Assembly: GCA_035533275.1 (NCBI GenBank) | Contig: DATLUD010000065.1 | Span: 1 to 64,000, forward strand | DNA from: SCRA01 sp035533275 | GTDB lineage: Bacteria; Vulcanimicrobiota; Vulcanimicrobiia; Vulcanimicrobiales; SCRA01 | Direction of reading: 5' to 3' | DNA: 64,000 bases | Part shown: positions 16,349-25,347 of the stretch, piece by piece | How the letters are laid out: every line of letters begins with the position of its first letter | How positions within the stretch are numbered: the first letter of the stretch is position 1 | Position numbers and translations under genes: made by a program | The notes under the pieces: generated by a model | What the model saw: the letters and a program-made list of their open reading frames with translations, nothing else | The model's database searches: none | Told to the model about the DNA's origin: nothing

Positions 16349-17875
16349 ATGCCTCGTCGCATCCTTGCCGCTCTTCTGGCTGCCGCGTTTCTCGGGGGAG
16401 CCTCCCTCGCCGGCGCCCAGCCAGCGCGTGCCCAATCCGACAGCGATACGCTCACGATCTCGCAGGGCGTCGACGCGGACACCCTGGATCCGCTGACCAC
16501 GCCGGTCACCACCACCGACAACATCACGTTCCAGATCTTCGACGGGTTGTTGGCGCACGATCCGCACGGCAAGCTGTTGCCGGCGCTGGCGACGTCGTGG
16601 AAGCAGATCTCCCCGGACAAGTGGGAGTTCAAGCTCCGCCACGGCGTGACGTTCTCCAACGGCGACCCGTTCACCAGCGCCGACGTGAAGTTCACGGTCG
16701 AGAAGGTGCTCGACCCGGCCTTCAAGTCGCAGAAGCGCAACCGCGTCAGCACGATCTCGGAAGTGCTGACGCCGGATCCCTACACCGTGATCTACGTGAC
16801 CAAGCAGCCTTCGGCCATCATGCCGGGGCGTCCCTACGACCTGCGCATCGTGGACGCCAAGTATTGGAAGGAGCACGGTGACGCCTACATGGCCGACCAC
16901 CCGATGGGCACGGGCGCGTACGTGCTCAAGGAGTGGCGCAAGGACGACCGCATCGTCCTGACGGCGCGCAAGGGCTATTGGGGGGGCGACGCGGCCGTCA
17001 AGACCGTGATCTTCAAACCGATGCCTGAGGCTGCTTCGCGCGTGGCCGCCTTGCAGACCGGCGACACCGACATCATCACCAACGTGCCCACGCAGAACGC
17101 CGAGCAGATCGCCAACGGCCGCACCACCAAGCTGGGAACGGTGCGCAGTGACCGCGTCCTGTTCATCGCTTTCAACACGCAGAAGCCCGGCATTCAGCAG
17201 AACGTCTACTTCCGGCAGGCGCTCAACTACGCGGTCGACATCCCGGCGATCGTGAAGACCGTGCTCAAGGGTCACGCCTATCCGCTCCAGAACGGGCCGA
17301 TCCCGCCCGGCTTCGTCGGCTACGATCCCAAGCTGCCTTCGTACAGCTACGACCCCGCCAAGGCCAAGGAGCTTTTGAAGAAGGCCGGCGTGACCGGCCC
17401 GCTCAACCTGACGCTCTGGTCGCCCTCCGGCCGCTACAACATGGATAAGGAAGTGGCCGAGGCCGTCGCCGGTCAGCTCTCCGCGGTCGGCGTCAACGCC
17501 ACGGTGCGGACCCAGGAGTGGACGAACTACGTCGGCGCCGTCGTCCACAAGACCATGGTGCCCATGTACCTGCTGGGCTGGGGCAACGACACCTACGACG
17601 CCGACGACACCCTGTCGTCGCTCTTCACCAGCACCTATCCGATCTCGACGTGGGGCACGCCGGAGACGGACAAGATGATCGCCGAGGCCCGGGTGGAGAC
17701 CGATCCCACCAAGCGCGCGGCGCTCTACGCGAAAGTCCTGAGCGTGGTCCACGAGCAGGCGCCCTGGCTCTTCCTCTTCGAGTACCAGGACCTCTACGGG
17801 ATCAACAAGCGCGTCGACTTCCAGCCGCGGACCGACGAGCTGATCATCTGCCACGACATCGCGTGGGCCAAGTAA
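16349..17875 (+). CDS. Peptide/nickel-type ABC transporter substrate-binding protein
   Basis: A family 5 solute-binding protein (DppA/OppA type) of 508 residues, with a signal peptide of about 28 residues ending 'ARAQSDSD'. Landmarks are 'LDPLTTPVTTTDNITFQIFDGL', 'WEFKLRHGVTFSNGDPFTSADV', 'GTGAYVLKEW' and 'FRQALNYAVDIPAIV'. It captures peptides or similar solutes for the DppB/DppC-like permeases downstream. The ATG at 16349 has GGAGG just upstream. No ATPase gene lies in this cluster, so one must be supplied from elsewhere. A strong hairpin at 17896 separates it from the permeases. Confidence 0.92.
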   Translation: MPRRILAALLAAAFLGGASLAGAQPARAQSDSDTLTISQGVDADTLDPLTTPVTTTDNITFQIFDGLLAHDPHGKLLPALATSWKQISPDKWEFKLRHGVTFSNGDPFTSADVKFTVEKVLDPAFKSQKRNRVSTISEVLTPDPYTVIYVTKQPSAIMPGRPYDLRIVDAKYWKEHGDAYMADHPMGTGAYVLKEWRKDDRIVLTARKGYWGGDAAVKTVIFKPMPEAASRVAALQTGDTDIITNVPTQNAEQIANGRTTKLGTVRSDRVLFIAFNTQKPGIQQNVYFRQALNYAVDIPAIVKTVLKGHAYPLQNGPIPPGFVGYDPKLPSYSYDPAKAKELLKKAGVTGPLNLTLWSPSGRYNMDKEVAEAVAGQLSAVGVNATVRTQEWTNYVGAVVHKTMVPMYLLGWGNDTYDADDTLSSLFTSTYPISTWGTPETDKMIAEARVETDPTKRAALYAKVLSVVHEQAPWLFLFEYQDLYGINKRVDFQPRTDELIICHDIAWAK

Positions 17876-17895
17876 CGCCTTAGCGTTCTGGTCTC

Positions 17896-17924
17896 GGGGA
17901 CCCCGACCAAAGGTCGGGGTCCCC
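17896..17924 (+). terminator. Strong hairpin between binding protein and permease genes
   Basis: A 13-bp perfect stem (ggggaccccgacc / ggtcggggtcccc) with an AAA loop lies 20 bases after the binding protein stop and 69 bases before the permease start. It probably reduces transcription into the permeases or stabilises the binding protein mRNA, giving more binding protein than permease. Confidence 0.6.
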
Positions 17925-17993
17925 GCACGCGTCGTGAGCGGCACGTGCAACCCGGGCCGAGCGGTCCGGAGCCTTGGGAGCGAGTGGGGAGTA

Positions 17994-18911
17994 ATGGCGG
18001 CATATCTGGTGCGGCGTTTTTTCGGGGCTCTGGTGGTCCTGGGCGGCGTCGCCGTGGCGGTGTTCCTCATTCTGCACTTGACCGGCGACCCGGCGCTGGT
18101 GATGCTGCCGCCCGACGCCTCCCGGCAGGACATCATCAACTTCCGTCACGAGTATGGTTTCGACAAGCCGGTGCTCGTGCAGTTCGCCGTCTTCGCGGCG
18201 CACGCGGTGCGCGGCGACTTCGGCACCTCGATCCGCCACGGCGATCCGGCCATGTCGCTGGCGCTGCAGCGCCTGCCCGCCACGGCGGAGCTGGCGTTCG
18301 CGGCGCTGGTGCTCGCCGTTGTGGTCGCCATCCCCGCGGGCATCATCGCGGCGCAGAAGCGGGAGAGCCCGCTCGACTACCTGGTGCGCTTGCTCGCGCT
18401 GATCGGGCAGGCGGCCCCCGTCTACTGGCTGGGGATCATGCTGATCCTCGTCTTCGGGGTCGGCTTGCAGTGGTTCCCCATCGGCGGCCGCGGCGGCTGG
18501 GATCACCTGGTGCTTCCCACGTTCACGCTGGGCGCGTTCACGGCGGCGAAGCTCATGCGCATCACGCGCTCGGGGATGCTTGACGTCTCGCGCTTGGACT
18601 ACGTGCGCACGGCCTGGGCCAAGGGTCTCGCGCCGCTCGCCGTGACGCTCAAGCACACCCTGCGCAACGCCGTGCTGCCCATCGTCACCGTCATCGGCCT
18701 CGAGCTGGGGAACCTGCTCTCGGGCGCCGTCATCACGGAGACCATCTTCTCGTGGCCGGGCATCGGGCGCCTGGCCGTCCAAGCGATCTACGACCGCGAC
18801 TACCCCGTGGTCGAAGCCATCGTCGTGCTCACCGCGGCGATCTTCGTCGGCATCAATCTCCTGGTCGACATCACCTACGCCGCACTCGACCCGCGGGTGA
18901 CCTACGGTTAG
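17994..18911 (+). CDS. DppB-type ABC transporter permease
   Basis: A 305-residue inner-membrane permease of the oligopeptide/dipeptide/nickel importer family, with about six helices. It opens 'YLVRRFFGALVVLGGVA' and carries the family signature 'DYVRTAWAKGLAPLAVTLKHTLRNAVLP', the ATPase-coupling loop, plus 'ETIFSWPGIGRLAVQAI'. The ATG at 17994 has a GGGAG a few bases upstream; longer readings add no membrane-like sequence. It pairs with the DppC-like gene two bases downstream. Confidence 0.93.
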   Translation: MAAYLVRRFFGALVVLGGVAVAVFLILHLTGDPALVMLPPDASRQDIINFRHEYGFDKPVLVQFAVFAAHAVRGDFGTSIRHGDPAMSLALQRLPATAELAFAALVLAVVVAIPAGIIAAQKRESPLDYLVRLLALIGQAAPVYWLGIMLILVFGVGLQWFPIGGRGGWDHLVLPTFTLGAFTAAKLMRITRSGMLDVSRLDYVRTAWAKGLAPLAVTLKHTLRNAVLPIVTVIGLELGNLLSGAVITETIFSWPGIGRLAVQAIYDRDYPVVEAIVVLTAAIFVGINLLVDITYAALDPRVTYG

Positions 18912-18912
18912 C

Positions 18913-19818
18913 ATGACGACGTTCGAAGCCGCAACCGCCGCCGCCGGCGAGCAAGCCTTCTCCCAGCGCCGCTACCAGGCGTTGCGCAACTTCTTGCGCA
19001 GCCGTGCCGCGCTCTTCGGCGGCGCGGTGGTGGCCTTGCTGCTGATCTGCGCCGTCTTCGCGCCGTGGCTGGCTCCCCACGACCCGCGCCTGCAGAACCT
19101 CAACCTGGGATCGCTGCCGCCCATCTGGGCGCACGGCGGGAAGGCCGGGTACTGGCTCGGCACGGACGAGCTGGGGCGCGACATCCTCTCGCGCATCATC
19201 TACGGGGCGCGCCTCTCGGCCACGGTGGCGTTCTCGGTGGTGATCATCGGAAGCGTCATCGGCGTCAGCCTCGGCTTGATCTCCGGTTACGTCGGCGGCT
19301 GGATCGACGACGTGATCATGCGCATCGCCGACATCCAGCTGGCCTTCCCGTACGTGCTGCTGGCCATCGCCGTCATCGGCGTGGTAGGCGCGAACGTCTA
19401 CACGATCATCGGCGTCATCGGCGTCACGTCGTGGGTGCAGTACGTGCGCGTGGTGCGCTCCGAGGTGATCTCGCTGCGCGAGCGCGAGTTCGTCCAAGCC
19501 GCGCACGCCATCGGCTGCGCGCCGCTGCGCATCATCTTCCGCCACGTGCTGCCCAACGTGACCTCGTCCGTGACGGTCATCGCCACCTTCGAGCTCGCCC
19601 GGGCCATCATCTTCGAGGCGGCGCTCTCGTTCCTGGGCCTGGGCGTCTCGCCGGCGACGCCGTCTTGGGGCAACATGCTGGCGGAGGGGCGCCAGTATCT
19701 CGATACGGCATGGTGGATGGGCACGTTCCCGGGCCTGGCCATCATGCTCACGGTGCTGGGTGTCAACGTCTTGGGCGACGGTCTGCGCGACGCCCTCGAT
19801 CCCAGTCTGATGCCGTGA
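18913..19818 (+). CDS. DppC-type ABC transporter permease
   Basis: A 301-residue second permease of the peptide importer. It has the N-terminal 'FLRSRAALFGGAVVALLLICAVFAPWLAPHDP' helix, 'WLGTDELGRDILSRIIYGAR', and the coupling-loop signature 'EREFVQAAHAIGCAPLRIIFRHVLPN'. It ends 'LGDGLRDALDPSLMP', typical of the family. It starts two bases after dppB, and its TGA overlaps the GTG of the next membrane gene. It forms the transmembrane channel with the DppB-like protein. Confidence 0.94.
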   Translation: MTTFEAATAAAGEQAFSQRRYQALRNFLRSRAALFGGAVVALLLICAVFAPWLAPHDPRLQNLNLGSLPPIWAHGGKAGYWLGTDELGRDILSRIIYGARLSATVAFSVVIIGSVIGVSLGLISGYVGGWIDDVIMRIADIQLAFPYVLLAIAVIGVVGANVYTIIGVIGVTSWVQYVRVVRSEVISLREREFVQAAHAIGCAPLRIIFRHVLPNVTSSVTVIATFELARAIIFEAALSFLGLGVSPATPSWGNMLAEGRQYLDTAWWMGTFPGLAIMLTVLGVNVLGDGLRDALDPSLMP

Positions 19819-20285
19819 TCTCGCCCGGCCGGGCGTTGGCCCCGTATGCCGGCGTCGTCGGGGCGATCGCGCTGGTCGGCTTCGCGATCGACGTCCCGGC
19901 GCTCTGGATACCGTTGCTGGCCTTCGGGTTCGCCGCGTTCGTCATGGTGGAGACCCAGCAGCGCGGCGTGGTGAGCTATCACAAGGGATGGTGGGTCCGC
20001 CCCACCGTCTTCGCCGCCATCGGCACGCTGGTGGTCGCGCTGCTCTGGCTGGCGGGCTCGCCGGGGCGGCTCGTCCGGCTGGAGTCGGTGCTGGTGCTGG
20101 GAATGTTCTGGGTGACGATGCCGTGGTCGCTCTTCGGTCCGTGGGCCAAGTACTACGGCTACGCGCTGCTGCTCGTGGCGGTGGTGGCGGCCTTCGTCTC
20201 GGGCCTGGGCGCGGGGTACTACGCGCTCGCGGTGGGCGGGGGGAGCCTGCTCTACTCGCTGGTGCTGCGCTTCAGCCGCGCGTAG
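19815..20285 (+). CDS. Hypothetical membrane protein
   Basis: About 156 residues with four or five hydrophobic helices and no recognisable domain. The GTG at 19815 overlaps the DppC stop (GTGA), so it is probably translated with the transporter, but nothing in the sequence assigns a role in transport. The 3' end overlaps the 3' end of the convergent NiCoT gene by 14 bases. Confidence 0.6.
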   Translation: MISPGRALAPYAGVVGAIALVGFAIDVPALWIPLLAFGFAAFVMVETQQRGVVSYHKGWWVRPTVFAAIGTLVVALLWLAGSPGRLVRLESVLVLGMFWVTMPWSLFGPWAKYYGYALLLVAVVAAFVSGLGAGYYALAVGGGSLLYSLVLRFSRA

Positions 20286-21093
20286 GCGCGTCGGCGGCGG
20301 TCGCCGCGCGCTTGGCGGTGGCCATCGTCCAGGCGAAGACGGCCAACAGCGCGGCCACCAGCGTGGCGCTCACGGCCAGGTCGGGGACGGGCGGATGCCA
20401 CCCCAGGAGCTGGGCCAGCTCGAAGAGGGCGACCCCCACGGCCAGCCCCGTCACGGCGACGGACCAGCGGCGGGTCACCCGCTCCGCGTCGCCCGTGGGG
20501 CGCGTGCAGAGGCGGTGGACCAGGAAGCTGTCGAGCGTGTCCGTGGCGGCCATCCCCAGGCAGAACGCGGCGCCGACGACGAGCGCGGCGGCCACGCCCC
20601 CCGTGGTGAGCGCGAGCGCGTACGCCGCCACTTGGCTCGAGGTGTCGAACCCCAGGCCGAAGAGCAAGCCCACGGGAATCGCGGCGTAGGCGCTCTCGGC
20701 GTGGCGCAGGCGGTGGGGCAGCAGCGACGTCCGGAAACCGTGCGCGTGTCCCCCACGCCGGCTGCGGTTCAAGGCGTAGAGGTTGAGCCCCGCCAGGATC
20801 AGCAGCACGGCGACGCTGACCCACGTCCCGATCCGCTCCAAGGCGGCCGCGTGCGCCGAGAAGCGGCTGCCGATGAAACCGACCCCCGCGGCGATGGCCA
20901 GCACCATCAGCGAGTGGCCGCCGGCGAAGAGCGTGCCGCTGAAGCGGCTGAGCGCCGGGTGACGCCGGAGGGAGTTGCGCGTCACGTTGTCGATGGCGGC
21001 CAGGTGGTCGGGGTCGGCTCCGTGTCGCAGTCCCAGCGCGAAGACGGTGACGGCGACGACGCCGAGGCTGTGGGAAACCGCACCTGGTTCCAT
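20272..21093 (-). CDS. NiCoT-family nickel/cobalt transporter
   Basis: About 273 residues with roughly eight membrane segments. Helix 2 carries the metal-selectivity signature 'LRHGADPDHLAAIDN' (family pattern HX4DH), and 'GLLFGLGFDTSSQ' matches the second family motif. It should import Ni2+ or Co2+ across the inner membrane. A His/Gly segment between helices ('RRGGHAHGF') may bind metal. The ATG at 21093 was chosen; GTG 21099 is possible. It is divergent from the menaquinone methyltransferase gene. No nickel enzyme is encoded in the window. Confidence 0.85.
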   Translation of the reverse strand: MEPGAVSHSLGVVAVTVFALGLRHGADPDHLAAIDNVTRNSLRRHPALSRFSGTLFAGGHSLMVLAIAAGVGFIGSRFSAHAAALERIGTWVSVAVLLILAGLNLYALNRSRRGGHAHGFRTSLLPHRLRHAESAYAAIPVGLLFGLGFDTSSQVAAYALALTTGGVAAALVVGAAFCLGMAATDTLDSFLVHRLCTRPTGDAERVTRRWSVAVTGLAVGVALFELAQLLGWHPPVPDLAVSATLVAALLAVFAWTMATAKRAATAADAPTRG

Positions 21094-21192
21094 CGCCACG
21101 CCTTCGGACGAGCCCGGCGGCAACCCTCCGTTTGCCGCGGCGCGCCCGCCTGCGGGAATGGGCGCGCCGGTGGGGGAATCGGGGGCCAACTC

Positions 21193-21903
21193 ATGGAGAA
21201 GAGCACCTACGTCCGCGAGATGTTCGCGACGATCGCGCCCAAGTACGATCTCGCGAACCGCGTCATGACCGCCGGCATCGACGAGTCGTGGCGCCGCCGC
21301 GCCATCCGAGAGCTGGGAGCCGCTCAAGGAGGCGAGATCCTCGATCTCTGCTGCGGCACCGGGGACCTCTCGTTCGCCGCCGCCCGCGCCTCCCGCGAGC
21401 GGAGCGTCATCGGGGTGGATTTCTGCGCCCCCATGCTCGACGTCGCGCGCCGCCGCAACGCGGACCTCGCCGACCGCGTCACGTTCCTCGAAGGCGACGC
21501 CATGTCGCTCTCCTTCCCCGACGGCCGCTTCGACGGCGCCACCATGGGCTTCGCGATGCGCAACGTGGTCGACATCGCGGCGACGCTGCGCGAGGTGCGG
21601 CGCGTGCTCAAGCCGGGCGCCAGGTTCGTGAACTTGGACGTCTCCAAGCCGCCGAACCCCTTGTGGCGCCAGCTCTTCTACCTGCATTTCTACAAGCTCG
21701 TGCCGTTGATCGGCCGCCTGCTCAGCGGCTCGAAGAGCGCATACGCCTACTTGCCGAACTCGCTGACCAACTTCCCCGACGCCGACGGCCTGGCGGCGCG
21801 CTTCGCGCAGGCGGACTTCCGCGACGTGCGCTACGTCCGGCTGCTCGGCGGCATCGTGGCCATCCACGTGGGCACCAAGCCCGCTGCCGAGGCCGCCGCG
21901 TGA
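21193..21903 (+). CDS. menG: Demethylmenaquinone methyltransferase (UbiE/MenG family)
   Basis: A 236-residue SAM-dependent C-methyltransferase. It has motif I 'ILDLCCGTGDLS', 'RVTFLEGDAMSLSFPDGRFD', and the UbiE signatures 'YDLANRVMTAGID' and 'RNVVDIAATLREVRRVLKPGA'. It converts demethylmenaquinone to menaquinone, with 2-polyprenyl-6-methoxybenzoquinol an alternative substrate. The overlapping downstream polyprenyl synthase supports a quinone role, and menaquinone fits the b6c-type complex encoded later in the window. Confidence 0.92.
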   Translation: MEKSTYVREMFATIAPKYDLANRVMTAGIDESWRRRAIRELGAAQGGEILDLCCGTGDLSFAAARASRERSVIGVDFCAPMLDVARRRNADLADRVTFLEGDAMSLSFPDGRFDGATMGFAMRNVVDIAATLREVRRVLKPGARFVNLDVSKPPNPLWRQLFYLHFYKLVPLIGRLLSGSKSAYAYLPNSLTNFPDADGLAARFAQADFRDVRYVRLLGGIVAIHVGTKPAAEAAA

Positions 21904-22856
21904 TCGAGTCGGAGGCGCTGGACCTGCACGCGCTGGTGGAGGATTTCTTCCGCCATCGCTTCTCGACGGACAACGCCCTCATCACCGAGGCCGTCAACCG
22001 CATGCTGCGCGCGGGCGGCAAGCGCATTCGCCCGCGCTTCACGCTGCTCGGGGCGCAGGCCGCCGGCGACGAGCCGGAGCGCCACTTGGCGCTGGCGGCC
22101 TACATGGAGCTGATCCACGTGGCCACGCTGATCCACGACGACGTGGTCGACGAAGCTCAGACGCGGCGCGGCGTCAACGCCACGGCCGTCGACTTCGGCA
22201 ACCGCGTGAGCGTGCTCGCCGGCGACTACCTGTTCGCCTGGATCTTCCGCAACGTCACGGCCGGGTATCCGCACCCGATCCCCAACATCCTCGCGCAGAC
22301 CCTGGCCGACATCACCGACGGCGAGGTGCTCCAGCTCCGCTCGCTGGGGGACCTGGACACGACGATGGACGCCTACCGCGAGACGGTGGGCAAGAAGACC
22401 GCCTCGCTCTTCGCCGCCTCCGGCGAGGTCGGCGCGATCATGGGGGGCGGCAGCCCCGCCGTGGTGGCCGCCGTGAAGGGCTTCGCCCACCACTACGGCA
22501 TCGCGTTCCAAATGCTCGACGACCTGCTCGACGTCACGGCCACGGAGGTCGAGCTCGGCAAGCCGGTCGCCAACGACCTGCGGGAGCAGAAGATGACCCT
22601 GCCGGTCCTGGTGGCCGTGGCGCTGGGCGGCGAGCAACTCCGCGCCGAGCTGGAACGTTGCTTCTCCGCAGGGGGGAGCGCCGAGGCCGCCCGCCGCGCG
22701 ATCGGCGCGATGGCGGCGTGCGGAGCGCTGGATGCCTCGCGCCAGGTCATCGCCCAGGAGTCGCAACGAGCACTCGATTGCCTTGAGCCCCTCGGGAACG
22801 CTTCCGCGAAGGCCTCGTTCGCGGCCTTCGCGAAGGCGCTCACCGCACAACGATAG
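21900..22856 (+). CDS. Polyprenyl diphosphate synthase
   Basis: A 318-residue trans-isoprenyl diphosphate synthase. The two Asp-rich motifs are 'LIHDDVVDEAQTRRG' (DDxxD) and 'QMLDDLLDV'. The length and large residues near the first motif fit a medium-chain (C30-C40) enzyme making the menaquinone side chain. The GTG start at 21900 overlaps the menG stop (GTGA), indicating coupled synthesis of side chain and ring methylation enzymes. Exact chain length cannot be told. Confidence 0.93.
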   Translation: MIESEALDLHALVEDFFRHRFSTDNALITEAVNRMLRAGGKRIRPRFTLLGAQAAGDEPERHLALAAYMELIHVATLIHDDVVDEAQTRRGVNATAVDFGNRVSVLAGDYLFAWIFRNVTAGYPHPIPNILAQTLADITDGEVLQLRSLGDLDTTMDAYRETVGKKTASLFAASGEVGAIMGGGSPAVVAAVKGFAHHYGIAFQMLDDLLDVTATEVELGKPVANDLREQKMTLPVLVAVALGGEQLRAELERCFSAGGSAEAARRAIGAMAACGALDASRQVIAQESQRALDCLEPLGNASAKASFAAFAKALTAQR

Positions 22857-22871
22857 GAGTACCCGACTACG

Positions 22872-23156
22872 ATGACCACGCTGTTCCAACCCCATCTCTA
22901 TCTGGCGATCATCGATGCGCCGATCGTGCTCGTCGTGATCGGTCTCGGCGTGCTGCTCTTCGGGGCCGACAAGCTGCCGAAGCTTGCTCGCGGCATGGGG
23001 CAGGCCAAGCGCGAGTTCATGGTGGGCCAGGCCGAAGCCGACGTCGCCGCCGAGAAGGCGCGCGAGGACGCGCGCAAGCGCATGAGCGCCGAGGCGGCTG
23101 CCGCCGAGACGCACGAAGCCGCGCCGCCGCAGGCCGACGCCCCGAAGACGACCTAG
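22872..23156 (+). CDS. tatA: Sec-independent protein translocase TatA
   Basis: The 94-residue protein has one N-terminal membrane helix (about 12-30), then the hinge 'FGADKLPKLARGMGQAKREF', the hallmark of TatA/TatB, an amphipathic helix and an acidic Ala-rich tail. TatA multimers form the translocation pore for folded proteins such as the Rieske protein and molybdoenzymes encoded downstream. It starts 15 bases after the polyprenyl synthase and 6 bases before tatC. Only one TatA/B-type gene is present in the cluster. Confidence 0.93.
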   Translation: MTTLFQPHLYLAIIDAPIVLVVIGLGVLLFGADKLPKLARGMGQAKREFMVGQAEADVAAEKAREDARKRMSAEAAAAETHEAAPPQADAPKTT

Positions 23157-23162
23157 CCCGGC

Positions 23163-23951
23163 GTGATCTCGGAGCACTCGTACGAAGGCGCCGACGCGGC
23201 GGCCGAGGAGCCTTCGTGGGATCAAAAGGAGATGTCGCTGACGGAGCACCTGGGGGAGCTCCGTAACCGTCTCCTCATCGCCATTTCCACGGTCGGCATC
23301 ATCTCCGTGCTCGCGTTCCTGCCTTCGCAGTACGCGATTCCGTGGATGGTGCACATGTACTTTCCACCCGACATCCAGCTCCACGCCTTCGGTCCCACCG
23401 ACGTCATCATCGTCGAGTTCAAGTTCTCGCTGCTGGTCGGCGTGGTCGTGGGCTTGCCCGTGCTGCTCTACCAGTTTTGGATGTTCATCATCCCGGCGAT
23501 CCATCCCAAGGCCCGCCGCGTCGTCTACGCGTACGTCGCTCCGTCGTTCTTCCTCGCCCTCGCCGGCATCGCGTTCTGCCACTTCCTGATCCTGCCGCAC
23601 GTGGTGCAGGCGCTCTTGCTGATGACCTCGCGCGTGGCCGTGCCGACCTTCGGCATCGCGCAGACGCTGGGGCTCATCCTCGTCTTGCTGCTCATCTTCG
23701 CGTTGATTTTCCAGTTGCCCGTGGTCGCCGTGGTGCTGGCCCGGCTAGGCTTCATCGATGCGCCCAAGATGCGCGCGTACCGGCGTTACGTCTTCATGGC
23801 GTTCATGATCACCGGCGGCATCGCCGCTCCCGACGGCAACCCGCTGACCATGGCGCTGATCGCGGTGCCGATGTACTTGCTCTACGAGGCGTCGATCATC
23901 ATCGTGGGAGTCTTGGAGCGGTCGTGGAAGGCCGCGGACCCGTTCCGGTAG
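23163..23951 (+). CDS. tatC: Sec-independent protein translocase TatC
   Basis: The 262-residue protein has six membrane helices and the conserved N-terminal signature 'MSLTEHLGELRNRLL', which binds twin-arginine signal peptides, followed by the periplasmic loop and 'ARRVVYAYVAPSFFLALAG'. The glutamate-containing helix region and 'TGGIAAPDGNPLTMALIAVPMYLLYE' match TatC. An extra acidic 20-residue N-terminal extension precedes the domain with the GTG start at 23163; an internal ATG at the MSLTEH motif is an alternative. Confidence 0.95.
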   Translation: MISEHSYEGADAAAEEPSWDQKEMSLTEHLGELRNRLLIAISTVGIISVLAFLPSQYAIPWMVHMYFPPDIQLHAFGPTDVIIVEFKFSLLVGVVVGLPVLLYQFWMFIIPAIHPKARRVVYAYVAPSFFLALAGIAFCHFLILPHVVQALLLMTSRVAVPTFGIAQTLGLILVLLLIFALIFQLPVVAVVLARLGFIDAPKMRAYRRYVFMAFMITGGIAAPDGNPLTMALIAVPMYLLYEASIIIVGVLERSWKAADPFR

Positions 23952-23964
23952 CATAAGAGGCATC

Positions 23965-25347
23965 ATGGCCACCGCCGCCGGCGCCGAGCGTCTCTCACCG
24001 CTCCAATCGCTCTACGCAGAGTTCATCGACACGTTCGGCAACGTGCTCTTCGCCGTCAGCCTGCTGGTGGTGTGGGGCGTCATGACGCTCATCGGCGTGG
24101 TCGTCGACCAAGGCAAGGCGCCGGCCGCGTACTTCAACGAGTATCCCGCGGAGCTCGCGCGCGCGATCTTGCGCCTGGGGCTCGACCACATCTACCACTC
24201 GTACGAGTACGTCGGTCTGATCGGGCTCATCATCGTGAGCCTCGCCGTGTGCACGTTCAAGCGGGTGATTCCGGCCCGCCTGCCACCGCTGCGTCCCGTG
24301 CTCGTCGACAAGATTCCCTTGCACGCGTTCATCGAGGCGCGCGGCACGGAGGAGCAGGTGCGCGCGCGGCTGGAGCGCTTTTTCGCCAAGGCCGGCTGGC
24401 ACGTGCGCCGCAAGCTCTTCAACGGCGTCGAGTGGACGTTCGCCGACCGCCACAACTGGGCGCGGCGTGGCGTGCTGGTGGCGCACCTCGGCTTCGTCAT
24501 CATCGCGGCGGGCACCACGCTCTACTGGTGGAAGGGCTATCAAGGCGAGATCGCGATCCTCTCGGGGCAGACCGCGCGCATCCCGCAGAACGGCGATCTC
24601 CTGACCGTCCACTCGTTCAACTACACGATCAAGCCGACGCAGACGCGCGGCGGCGTGATCTATCAGCCGGTGGACTACGTCTCCGATCTCACGGCGACCA
24701 GCCCCGCCGGCAAGACCGAGCGCGACCTGCTGCGCGTCAACCACCCGCTGCAGTTCGACGGCATCGCCTACTACCAGGCGTCCTACGGCTACGGCGTGAC
24801 CTTCCGCATGACGCAAGCCGGGAAACCGGTGGCGGGCGTTCCGGCCACGCCTTTGCTCGAAGGCGACTCCTTCCCCCTCGGTCCCACGGGGCGCGCGATC
24901 CAGTACACGCAGTTCGTGGGCACGATCGATCCCAAGTCGCCCAGCGGGATCGGCGCCGATCCGCGCCCCTTCAACCCGGGCGTGGTGGTCACGGTCTTCG
25001 ACGGCGCCCAGCCGATCGGCTCCGAGATCGTTCCGCTGGGACACGCGGTGGATCTGGGCGGAGGCTACCGCCTGGAGCCGGCCTCGTACCGCCTGTACTC
25101 CGGCATTCAGTATCGCCACGACCCGGGCATCCCGCTCGTGGGCTTAGGGGCGCTGGTCCTAGTGGCGGGCGTCTGCATCTCGTTCTACCTGTTGCCGGCG
25201 CGGCTCTTCGTCCGCCTCGAAGGCGAGGGAGAGCGCTGGACGGTGGGGTTGGCGGCGCAGACCCCGAAGGGCTACACTATGTACGAGGAGCAGTTCGCGG
25301 GGCTCGTCGCCGCGTTGCAGCGCTCCGAGGAGGCAACGGCAACATGA
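23965..25347 (+). CDS. resB: Cytochrome c biogenesis protein ResB/Ccs1
   Basis: A 460-residue System II cytochrome c maturation protein. Membrane helices lie near residues 25-50, 85-100, 165-185 and 390-415, with a large extracytoplasmic domain between the last two. The ending 'VRLEGEGERWTVGLAAQTPKGYTMYEEQF' fits the family. With CcsA it delivers heme to apocytochromes c on the outer face of the membrane. Its TGA overlaps the CcsA start (ATGA). It precedes the bc complex and cytochrome c genes that need it. Confidence 0.92.
   Translation: MATAAGAERLSPLQSLYAEFIDTFGNVLFAVSLLVVWGVMTLIGVVVDQGKAPAAYFNEYPAELARAILRLGLDHIYHSYEYVGLIGLIIVSLAVCTFKRVIPARLPPLRPVLVDKIPLHAFIEARGTEEQVRARLERFFAKAGWHVRRKLFNGVEWTFADRHNWARRGVLVAHLGFVIIAAGTTLYWWKGYQGEIAILSGQTARIPQNGDLLTVHSFNYTIKPTQTRGGVIYQPVDYVSDLTATSPAGKTERDLLRVNHPLQFDGIAYYQASYGYGVTFRMTQAGKPVAGVPATPLLEGDSFPLGPTGRAIQYTQFVGTIDPKSPSGIGADPRPFNPGVVVTVFDGAQPIGSEIVPLGHAVDLGGGYRLEPASYRLYSGIQYRHDPGIPLVGLGALVLVAGVCISFYLLPARLFVRLEGEGERWTVGLAAQTPKGYTMYEEQFAGLVAALQRSEEATAT

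Noticed and set aside
16298..18139. A 613-codon open frame opposite the peptide-binding protein
   Set aside because: It is antisense to a clear family 5 binding protein with signal peptide; low-complexity His/Arg/Val content indicates a shadow.
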